Shown piece by piece: positions 7,677 to 12,577 of a DNA stretch of 12,577 bases. The stretch comes from a bacterium. Lineage in GTDB: Bacteria; Nitrospinota_A; UBA7883; JACRGQ01. Numbering within the stretch: position 1 is the stretch's first letter; each line of letters opens with the position of its first letter. Below the pieces are notes generated by a model, which saw only the letters and a list, made by a program, of their open reading frames with translations, ran no database searches and was not told the origin of the DNA. The DNA lies in assembly GCA_021815535.1 (NCBI GenBank), contig JAKAGL010000042.1:1-12577 (forward strand), given 5' to 3'. The position numbers and the translations under genes were made by a program.

Positions 7677-8450
7677 ATGTACTTATCGCCGATTGTAGAC
7701 GCCCACCTCCATATCACCGGCAACGGCGAATGGTTCACCGGCAAACATAATGCGTCTGTTGAATTGCTGCTGGAACAGATGGACGCCGGGGGGGTGGCCA
7801 AAGGGATCATTATGGGCCTGGCCCAGCTTAACCAAAACGAATATCTCCGCAGGATTTGCGAAGAACACAGCGGCACCCTATACGCCATGGCCGGTTTTAA
7901 TCCCATAACGGAGGAGTTGGCCGCCGTGCGCGATTATCTTTCCCACAAGACCTTCCGAGGGATAAAGCTGCACCCCCGCCGGGACAATTTTTCGCCCACC
8001 GATCCAAAAGCGTTGGCGGTGTACGAAGAGGCCGAAGAAAAGGGATGGGCGATTAACTTTGACGTGTTTGGCCACTCATTGCATCTGCCGATCGAAGAAC
8101 TGCGCCCCACGGTGTTTGACCGTCTGGCAAAAAAGTTTCCCAACCTTAAGATGGTTCTTTCTCACTGTTGTGTGCCTTGGATGTTGGAGGCGTTCTTTGT
8201 TGCAAAATCAAATCCCAACCTCTATCTGGATTGTTCGTTCATCATCGAACGCTTCAATAAGACCAGCGTGATGCAAGACCTGCTCTACACGGCAAAACAC
8301 CTCGACCGCAAGTTGATATTCGGCTCCGATTTCCCCGAGGAACAGGTGCATCGCTACCTATCGATGGCAAAAATAGAGTTCAAGGATTTGCAGGAAGAGA
8401 AGAAGAGCAACATTTTCGGGCTTAATGCCATACAAGTGTACGGCCTATAA
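7677..8450 (+). CDS. Amidohydrolase-superfamily metal-dependent hydrolase
   Basis: A 257-residue TIM-barrel protein of the amidohydrolase superfamily, closest in look to the Amidohydro_2 (COG2159) group, which holds both hydrolases and non-oxidative decarboxylases. Probable metal or active-site residues: DAHLH (8-12), IKLHP (96-100), FGHSLHL (131-137), LSHC (161-164) and FGSDFPEE (215-222, Asp218 the usual catalytic acid). The protein is short for the group but has both the N-terminal HxH and the C-terminal Asp, so it appears intact. The ATG has AGGA eight bases upstream. It lies 19 bp after pfp and 1 bp before the ATP-grasp gene, so co-translation with the ligase is likely. The substrate is unknown; the PTPS-family neighbour makes a pterin or its derivative a reasonable guess only. 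Confidence 0.82.
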   Translation: MYLSPIVDAHLHITGNGEWFTGKHNASVELLLEQMDAGGVAKGIIMGLAQLNQNEYLRRICEEHSGTLYAMAGFNPITEELAAVRDYLSHKTFRGIKLHPRRDNFSPTDPKALAVYEEAEEKGWAINFDVFGHSLHLPIEELRPTVFDRLAKKFPNLKMVLSHCCVPWMLEAFFVAKSNPNLYLDCSFIIERFNKTSVMQDLLYTAKHLDRKLIFGSDFPEEQVHRYLSMAKIEFKDLQEEKKSNIFGLNAIQVYGL

Positions 8451-8451
8451 C

Positions 8452-9645
8452 ATGTCCACCGCCATTATGGTGCTCGGAGGAAACGTTTATACCGTTCCCT
8501 CCATCCTTTCACTTAAGGAAGCCGGATTTACAGTGGTCGTGGTAGATGGCAACCCTGAAGCCCCCGCTTTTGAAATCGCGGATGTTTGCGGCAAATTTGA
8601 TTTCCGTGATTGGGAGCAAGGGCTAAACTTGGCCCGCATCCAAAAAGTTAAAGGGGTGATGCCAACGCATGACCGTGGCGTGGTTCCCGCGGCGCTTATC
8701 AGCAAAGCGCTTGGACTGCATGGCCCCTCTCCTGAAGCCGCCCGCACCGCAACCAGCAAAAAGCTGATGCGGCAAGCATGGAGTGCGGCTGGCCTCCCAT
8801 CTCCCGCCATCGCACTGGCCAGCAATATTGAAGAATTCAAGGCAGCGGTGGCGCGCATCGGATTTCCCTCTATCTGCAAACCTACGGATGACGTTGGCGG
8901 AGGCAGCCGTGGCGTGCGGCGGCTTGACCTGGAAACGGACTTGGCCGAGGCATACCATTTCGCCACCTCGTTTTCCGGCTCGCCGGAAACGCTTGTGGAG
9001 CCATACTACGAAGGTTTGGAACACAGCGTGGAAGTGCTGATGCGCAGGGGCGACGGGATCGCGCTCATGATCTCGGATAAAGTGAAAACGCCTCCCCCGT
9101 ATCGTGTGGATAAAAGCGTGATCTACCCCACCCGGCTTACCGGGGAAGCGCTGGAGAAAGTCCGGATGCTTTCGGTGGAAGCGGCGCGCGCGGTAGGCTT
9201 GAACGATGGCGCCGCGCATGTTGAGCTTTGCTCGCTGCCGGATGGCGGCAACGTGCTTTTCGAAATTGGGTTGCGCTGCGGCGGCGGGGCCACACCGCAT
9301 CCCATCGCTCTGCTTACCAGCGGAATCAATGAAATTGTTGAATACGCCCACATCCTCACCGGCGAAGAACGTAATTTTTCTCCGAAATTCTCAAAAGGAG
9401 CGGTATTTCATTTCATCACCGCCAAACCGGGTACGCTAAAAACGGTGGCGGGTTTTGAAGCGGCGCGCGCAATGCCGGGTATAATTGAGGCCGGGCTCAC
9501 GGCAAAGCCGGGGGACGTAGTAAAAGAGATACGAACGTCATCAGACCGCTTGGGATACTTTGTCGCCGCCGGCATAACCGCGGATGAAGCGTACCACAAG
9601 GCGCTGGTGGCGGAGCAACAACTGATATTTGAATATGGAAACTGA
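8452..9645 (+). CDS. ATP-grasp ligase of unknown substrate
   Basis: ATP-dependent carboxylate-amine/thiol ligase fold, about 397 residues. A Rossmann-like pre-ATP-grasp domain begins at once (AIMVLGGNVYTVPSI, then a strand ending VVVVDGNP). The ATP-grasp lobe starts near residue 100 (TSKKLMRQAWSAAGLPSP). The nucleotide-binding segment CKPTDDVGGGSRGV spans 142-155, VEPYYEGLEHSVEVL follows at 182-196, and the metal-binding end is HVELC (256-260) plus FEIGLRCGGG (270-279). It resembles PurK/CarB-like and peptide or amide ligases, but I cannot place it in a named family. The start at 8452 puts the first beta strand at residue 3 and avoids overlap; ATG at 8425 would add nine residues within the amidohydrolase. 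Neither has a good Shine-Dalgarno, so coupling to the upstream stop is likely. Its end overlaps the PTPS-like gene. Confidence 0.85.
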   Translation: MSTAIMVLGGNVYTVPSILSLKEAGFTVVVVDGNPEAPAFEIADVCGKFDFRDWEQGLNLARIQKVKGVMPTHDRGVVPAALISKALGLHGPSPEAARTATSKKLMRQAWSAAGLPSPAIALASNIEEFKAAVARIGFPSICKPTDDVGGGSRGVRRLDLETDLAEAYHFATSFSGSPETLVEPYYEGLEHSVEVLMRRGDGIALMISDKVKTPPPYRVDKSVIYPTRLTGEALEKVRMLSVEAARAVGLNDGAAHVELCSLPDGGNVLFEIGLRCGGGATPHPIALLTSGINEIVEYAHILTGEERNFSPKFSKGAVFHFITAKPGTLKTVAGFEAARAMPGIIEAGLTAKPGDVVKEIRTSSDRLGYFVAAGITADEAYHKALVAEQQLIFEYGN

Positions 9646-10153
9646 GCAGATGCACAAGATACGGCTGGTTAAGCAGAAACTGAATTTTAGCGCCGCCCAC
9701 TTCATCACCCTTGGAAATGAATGCGAAGCGCTGCACGGCCACAATTACTATACATCGGTTGAAATGGCCGGAGGCCCGGACGACAACTTCTACCTTATCG
9801 ATTTCGGCACCTTGAAGAGGAAAATGCAGGCACTGTGCGATGCATTGGATCACAAGGTGCTGATGGCCTCGGAAAATCCTCATCTCATCATGAAGGTGAA
9901 CGGCCGTCAATTCGATGTGGCCTATCGTGACAAGAAATACTCATTTCCAGCTGAGGACGTGGTTGCGCTGCCGATTCCAAACACGACGGTGGAGATGCTC
10001 TCACAGTATCTCTGCCTGAAACTGCAAGAACTCTTAGCCGGCAAAGGATACCTGGATAAAATCCGCTACCTTGAAGTCGGCGTGGAGGAGACCACAGGCC
10101 AGATGGCCACCTACCGTATCGACATTACCTCCCCCTCATCACAACAGAAATAG
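9635..10153 (+). CDS. 6-pyruvoyl-tetrahydropterin synthase / QueD-family protein
   Basis: COG0720 tunnelling-fold enzyme acting on 7,8-dihydroneopterin triphosphate. Zinc ligands: FSAAH (18-22) and HGH (34-36). Other family motifs: LIDFGTLK (54-61), LDHKVL (71-76), PNTTVEML (115-122) and VEETTGQMATY (150-160). The active-site segment reads CEALHGH: the QueD cysteine (C-x3-HGH) and the PTPS-III glutamate (E-x2-HGH) are both present. Experimentally defined PTPS-I/III enzymes, as I recall, show that combination and serve both queuosine and folate routes. An insert (about 79-110) makes it longer (172 residues) than E. coli QueD. The start is ATG at 9635, overlapping the ligase gene by 11 bp; TTG 9629 and ATG 9650 are alternatives. 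No other queuosine or folate gene is in the window, so the product made here is uncertain. Confidence 0.9.
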   Translation: METEQMHKIRLVKQKLNFSAAHFITLGNECEALHGHNYYTSVEMAGGPDDNFYLIDFGTLKRKMQALCDALDHKVLMASENPHLIMKVNGRQFDVAYRDKKYSFPAEDVVALPIPNTTVEMLSQYLCLKLQELLAGKGYLDKIRYLEVGVEETTGQMATYRIDITSPSSQQK

Positions 10154-10162
10154 AGGAATATC

Positions 10163-10381
10163 ATGAATCTGGGTTCTGGCAATGAACTTCTTGTTTCATT
10201 GATATTCGGCACAATCGGCATGGGTTATTTTGCTTATGGAAAAAAACAGGCCAACTTCCTTATATTGGGAACCGGCATCGCGTTGATGGTTTACCCGTAT
10301 TTCGTACCGGGACTTGCAACAATGATCCTCTCCGGATTGGTACTGATGATTTTTCCTTTCGTGGCGGCCCGTTTTTTTTAA
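10163..10381 (+). CDS. Small two-helix membrane protein
   Basis: A 72-residue hydrophobic protein. Two or three membrane segments are visible: about 8-24 (LLVSLIFGTIGMGYFAY), then GKKQ as a charged turn, then about 30-46 and 49-71, separated by the proline at PYFVPG. It resembles short proteobacterial proteins often labelled 'amino acid transport protein' without evidence; IGMGYFAYGKKQ and YPYFVP look like that family as I remember it. The Shine-Dalgarno is very good: GAGGA at 10153-10157, five bases from the ATG. It starts 9 bp after the PTPS-like stop, so it is probably co-transcribed. Function unknown. Calling it a transporter is not justified by its size. Confidence 0.8.
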   Translation: MNLGSGNELLVSLIFGTIGMGYFAYGKKQANFLILGTGIALMVYPYFVPGLATMILSGLVLMIFPFVAARFF

Positions 10382-10392
10382 AATATGAGGAT

Positions 10393-10414
10393 ATCCCCTG
10401 GTTCCGGTGGGGAT
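10393..10414 (+). other. Short GC-rich hairpin between genes
   Basis: ATCCCC (10393-10398) and GGGGAT (10409-10414) form a 6-bp stem with a 10-nt loop, 12 bp after the small membrane protein gene. No U-run follows, so it is not a standard intrinsic terminator. It could be a processing or stability element in the 74-bp gap before the HAD gene, the only larger gap in this run. Confidence 0.3.
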
Positions 10415-10455
10415 CGGCTGAAAGCCATCCTTCCATCCGATTAAAATAGGCTAGA

Positions 10456-11118
10456 ATGAATCGTATGAAGACTATTGATGCCAAGCTCATCATTTGGGAC
10501 CTTGACGGCACCCTCATTGACTCTAAAAGAGACATTGCATTTGCCGTTAACGAAACACTGGAACGCATTGATCACCCCCCTATTTCCGAAGAGGAAATAT
10601 ACAGCTACGTCGGCAACGGCGTCCGCCCGCTGATAGAACGCGCCGTGGCAGCTTCCGGCGGCGGCAATTCCCTTGACACCGCTATCAAACACTTCCAAAA
10701 AATTTATCTGGCACATTTGTTGGACACCACCATCCTTTTTGACGGCATCCTTGACGTATTACGCCACTTTGAAAACAAGAAAATGGCTGTGGCCAGCAAC
10801 AAGCCTTACCTCTACGTCACAAAAATATTGGAGGGTCTGCATGTGGCTGACCTTTTCATGTCCGTCAAAGGTGGCGATTCGCTTCCCACGCGCAAGCCGG
10901 ACCCTGAAATGATCAAAGTGATCTTACACGAAGCCGGGGTCGGCCCCGAGAACGCCGTATTTGTGGGGGACAGCGCGGTGGACATCCAAACCGGTAAAAA
11001 TGCCGGTGTACACACCATCGGCGTATCCTACGGTTTTCGCCCATTAACAGAGCTAATGAAAAGCGCGCCCGACCTCCTCATACCGACTCCTCTGGATCTA
11101 AAACATGCCATACGTTAG
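10456..11118 (+). CDS. gph: HAD-family phosphatase, phosphoglycolate phosphatase-like
   Basis: HAD superfamily hydrolase, 220 residues, subfamily IA with an alpha-helical cap. Motif I WDLDGTLID (14-22) holds nucleophile Asp15 and acid/base Asp17; motif II is ASNK (113-116); motif III is Lys147 in RKPDP; motif IV is FVGDSAVDIQTGKNAG (169-184). All catalytic residues are present. The cap and the sequence around YVGNGVRPLIERA match Gph, which removes 2-phosphoglycolate formed during DNA repair or by Rubisco. PpaX-type pyrophosphatase is an alternative, of some interest given the PPi-dependent kinase in the same run, but nothing in the sequence decides this. The start ATG at 10456 has a weak AGG five bases upstream; Met4 is possible. 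The YkgJ-like gene follows after 6 bp. Confidence 0.85.
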   Translation: MNRMKTIDAKLIIWDLDGTLIDSKRDIAFAVNETLERIDHPPISEEEIYSYVGNGVRPLIERAVAASGGGNSLDTAIKHFQKIYLAHLLDTTILFDGILDVLRHFENKKMAVASNKPYLYVTKILEGLHVADLFMSVKGGDSLPTRKPDPEMIKVILHEAGVGPENAVFVGDSAVDIQTGKNAGVHTIGVSYGFRPLTELMKSAPDLLIPTPLDLKHAIR

Positions 11119-11124
11119 CCGGCT

Positions 11125-11457
11125 ATGAGAAAGAAAATACCTGAACGCAAGGGGGAATGTGTTTCCTGCGGCGAATGCTGCCAACGCGTCCGAATCACTT
11201 CGGTTTACAGCCACCTCATTGCCAACCACGGCTCCATCGATGAAGCGCGTGCCTACTATTCATACCGCGGCATCCGGTTGGTCGAGGCATTACCCGCAAT
11301 CGACCGGGTAATGCTGGAAATAGACATTCCCTGCAACCAGCTTACGGCGGATAACAAATGCCGCTTACACGAAACGCCAGAGCTTAAACCGCTCATCTGC
11401 CATAAATACCCCTGGTTTAAAGATGATATTGAGAGTTGCGGTTACCGCTTCGACTGA
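11125..11457 (+). CDS. YkgJ-type cysteine-cluster protein
   Basis: A 110-residue soluble protein with eight cysteines in the YkgJ/UPF0153 pattern: CVSCGECC (residues 12, 15, 18, 19), then Cys70 (IPCNQL), Cys79 (CRLHE), Cys92 (KPLICHKYPW) and Cys105 (CGYRF). The family is thought to bind zinc or an iron-sulfur cluster; no enzyme activity is established to my knowledge. It is short but complete. It starts 6 bp after the HAD gene stop and is the last gene of the plus-strand run, convergent with the MerR-type regulator. No clear Shine-Dalgarno is seen, so translation may be coupled to the HAD gene. It could be a maturation or oxidation-sensing partner for another gene in the run, but that is a guess. 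Confidence 0.85.
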   Translation: MRKKIPERKGECVSCGECCQRVRITSVYSHLIANHGSIDEARAYYSYRGIRLVEALPAIDRVMLEIDIPCNQLTADNKCRLHETPELKPLICHKYPWFKDDIESCGYRFD

Positions 11458-11501
11458 TTTCACCAAGATGGCGAATGCCTGCGCCAAAACATTCCCTAGT
11501 G
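11458..11501. other. Convergent gap without clear terminator
   Basis: The 44 bp between the two converging genes holds only a weak pairing (GGCG at 11470-11473 with CGCC at 11481-11484 or nearby) and no U-run on either strand. I see no convincing intrinsic terminator. Confidence 0.4.
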
Positions 11502-11921
11502 TTAAATATGGTCTTCCATCCGCTCGATGATGGGGCAATGATCTGATACTTTGCGGTTTTGGCAGTCATCGGCGAGCCGCTCAAGCGTTTTTTCAAGCTG
11601 CCCCAGTTGCGCGATCTTCTGGCGAATATCCTCCAGCTTCCTAACCACTTTCGCACGGACAATGTCGGGATTGCCGGATGAGCGGACGCGAAGGCCAAGC
11701 AGTTCCTTGGCTTCTGCCAAGGTAAAACCAAGCCCCTTGGCCTGGATAATAAAATTCAGCTTTTTAATACATTCCGAATCATAAAGGCGATAGCCAGAAG
11801 ATAGCCGGGCGGATGGCTTAAGGATCCCTTTTCGCTCATAAAAACGAATGGTTTGTACGTTGACCCCTACCGTTTTTGCCAAAGCGCCAATGGTGAGCCG
11901 TTTTTCATCATTTCTATTCAT
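11502..11921 (-). CDS. MerR-family metal-responsive regulator (CueR-like)
   Basis: A 139-residue regulator with an N-terminal winged helix (LTIGALAKTVGVNVQTIRFY, residues 9-28, then ERKGILKP and SSGYRLYDSE), a long dimerisation helix (about 82-118) and a C-terminal metal loop. Cys120 and Cys129 (C-x8-C, ending CPII) sit where MerR and CueR bind metal. The third ligand of mercury MerR, a cysteine at the start of the dimer helix, is absent. Copper sensing is favoured because the divergent gene is a CopA-like ATPase, but zinc, lead or cadmium remain possible. The start is ATG at 11921, with GGAG 12 bases upstream; a TTG at 11942 would add seven residues. It should bend and activate the adjacent operator promoter when metal-bound. 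Confidence 0.9.
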   Translation of the reverse strand: MNRNDEKRLTIGALAKTVGVNVQTIRFYERKGILKPSARLSSGYRLYDSECIKKLNFIIQAKGLGFTLAEAKELLGLRVRSSGNPDIVRAKVVRKLEDIRQKIAQLGQLEKTLERLADDCQNRKVSDHCPIIERMEDHI

Positions 11922-11971
11922 GATTTTATGGTACTCCAGCAAATCTCAACAGAAATTTATTTTTTTCATTG

Positions 11972-12003
11972 TTGACTCTATACATATGTATAGGGTTTAT
12001 CCT
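11972..12003 (+). promoter_or_regulatory. MerR-type promoter and operator of the metal ATPase
   Basis: TTGACT (-35, 11972-11977) and TTATCC or TATCCT (-10, 11997-12002 or 11998-12003) are separated by 19 or 20 bp, longer than the sigma-70 optimum of 17. The spacer holds the perfect 16-bp palindrome CTATACATATGTATAG (11978-11993). Symmetry continues outward with one mismatched pair to 11975-11996. An overlong spacer filled by a dyad is the hallmark of MerR-activated promoters. GGGTTTATCCT also recalls the E. coli copA promoter bound by CueR. Confidence 0.85.
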
Positions 12004-12009
12004 GTAATC

Positions 12010-12057
12010 ATGAAAGAGGATAATAAAAGATGCTACCAATTGAAGGAGGTAGAATAA
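12010..12057 (+). CDS. Possible 15-residue leader ORF before the metal ATPase
   Basis: ATG at 12010 opens a short frame, MKEDNKRCYQLKEVE then TAA, ending 4 bp before the ATPase start. No Shine-Dalgarno precedes it. The predicted transcription start (about 7 nt after the -10 box) falls at its ATG, so it would be a leaderless frame. The ATPase Shine-Dalgarno (12043-12050) lies inside it. It may be chance; coupling or regulation is inference. Confidence 0.25.
   Translation: MKEDNKRCYQLKEVE
12043..12050 (+). promoter_or_regulatory. Strong, far-spaced Shine-Dalgarno of the metal ATPase
   Basis: AAGGAGGT is a near-complete complement of the 16S rRNA end but lies 11 nt from the ATG at 12062, longer than the usual 5-9. 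No other in-frame start is closer, and the first HMA domain begins at once after 12062. Confidence 0.7.
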
Positions 12058-12061
12058 AACC

Positions 12062-12577
12062 ATGGAAACGAAGGCAAGAGAATACCGCATCACCGGTATG
12101 AGCTGTGCCGCGTGCGCACGCGCCATTGAGCGGTCGGTAAAAAAAGTTAATGGCGTAGGAGACGCCACTGTTAACCTCATAACGGAAAAACTCAATGTCA
12201 CTGGTGAAGTTACCGATGAACAGGTGGAAGAAGCGGTAAAAAAGGCGGGATATGGTGTATCGCCTCGGCAAACAAATGTAGTGACCATTCCCATAAAGGG
12301 AATGACATGTGCCGCCTGCAGCGCACGAATTGAGAAAGAACTGAACAAAACACCTGGCGTTTTGGAAGCGGTGGTAAATCTAACAACCGAAAAAGCGACG
12401 ATTACATTCGATGCCAACACCGCACGTCTTTCCAATCTTAAGGACGCGATAAAGCGGGCGGGTTACGAGCCGCTATCTGTTTCACACGACCAGCCGGAAG
12501 AGAAAACACCTCTCATTCAATCGCCAGGTTTCAATCTCACACTTGCGATGCTCTTTCTGGCGCCGCTGGCCTACCTC
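12062..12577 (+). CDS. copA: P1B-type metal-transporting ATPase, CopA-like (5' part)
   Basis: Only the first 172 codons are in the window; the frame is open to the last base. Two heavy-metal-associated domains are visible: HMA1 (about 7-67) with GMSCAAC at 12-18, and HMA2 (about 74-137) with GMTCAAC at 80-86. A short linker and the beginning of the first membrane helix (LTLAMLFLAPLAYL) follow. CxxC pairs of this kind bind Cu(I) in CopA exporters, which pump copper out of the cytoplasm at the cost of ATP. The CPC, DKTG and other core motifs lie outside the window, so metal specificity is not proven; a zinc/cadmium ATPase cannot be excluded. Expression is probably controlled by the divergent MerR-type regulator through the operator at 11972-12003. 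Confidence 0.9.
   Translation, partial: METKAREYRITGMSCAACARAIERSVKKVNGVGDATVNLITEKLNVTGEVTDEQVEEAVKKAGYGVSPRQTNVVTIPIKGMTCAACSARIEKELNKTPGVLEAVVNLTTEKATITFDANTARLSNLKDAIKRAGYEPLSVSHDQPEEKTPLIQSPGFNLTLAMLFLAPLAYL

Noticed and set aside
8425..8451. Nine-residue N-terminal extension of the ATP-grasp protein
   Set aside because: It would overlap the amidohydrolase, has no Shine-Dalgarno, and adds residues before the first beta strand.
9271..9279. Gly in place of the Asn metal ligand in the ATP-grasp motif (E-I-G-L-R)
   Set aside because: Variation at this position is common in the superfamily (PurK has E-x-A-x-R), so it is not evidence of inactivation.
8623..9351. 242-codon minus-strand frame inside the ATP-grasp gene
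   Set aside because: Antisense to a conserved enzyme, rich in His/Arg/Phe without domain logic; a shadow of the codon pattern on the other strand.
10418..10447. Separate promoter for the HAD gene (CTGAAA, 18 bp, TAAAAT)
   Set aside because: The -10 box is only 8 bp from the ATG and the -35 is weak; read-through from upstream is simpler, though the 74-bp gap leaves it open.
11926..12435. 169-codon minus-strand frame spanning the MerR operator and the ATPase start
   Set aside because: It would run through the operator and antisense to two HMA domains; no motif and no reasonable start.

Overview
The window looks like chromosomal DNA of a Gram-negative bacterium, GC near 50%, probably an anaerobe or facultative anaerobe. 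The lysC-cimA junction is a linkage I recall from Geobacter-like Deltaproteobacteria. MreB, a pyrophosphate-type phosphofructokinase and citramalate synthase fit that picture, but I cannot assign a phylum. There is no rRNA, tRNA, CRISPR array, insertion sequence or integrase, and no gene-free stretch longer than about 235 bp.

Left half (58-6161, minus strand): a tightly packed set of five genes, probably one transcript, in the order lysC (aspartokinase), cimA (citramalate synthase), a PP2C-family phosphatase, a GAF-GAF-degenerate GGDEF protein, and mreB. The genes abut, overlap or are at most 26 bp apart. Entry points to threonine/lysine/methionine and isoleucine synthesis are thus joined to two signalling proteins and a cell-shape protein. 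lysC carries a well-placed internal ribosome binding site that would give a separate regulatory (beta) subunit.

Middle (6162-6394): a divergent promoter region with a perfect short palindrome just upstream of lysC and small direct repeats.

Right half (6395-11457, plus strand): a second co-directional run of pyrophosphate-dependent pfk, an amidohydrolase, an ATP-grasp ligase, a PTPS/QueD-family pterin enzyme, a 72-residue two-helix membrane protein, a HAD phosphatase (Gph-like) and a YkgJ-type cysteine-cluster protein. The amidohydrolase, ATP-grasp and PTPS genes are joined by a 1-bp gap and an 11-bp overlap. They are the best candidate here for an undescribed pathway, perhaps modification of a pterin or a related molecule.

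Right edge (11502-12577): a metal-response unit. A MerR-family regulator is divergent from a P1B-type (CopA-like) metal ATPase that runs off the window. Between them is a textbook MerR-type promoter: a -35 box, a long 19-20 bp spacer filled by a palindrome, and a -10 box. A 15-codon mini-ORF lies in the ATPase leader.
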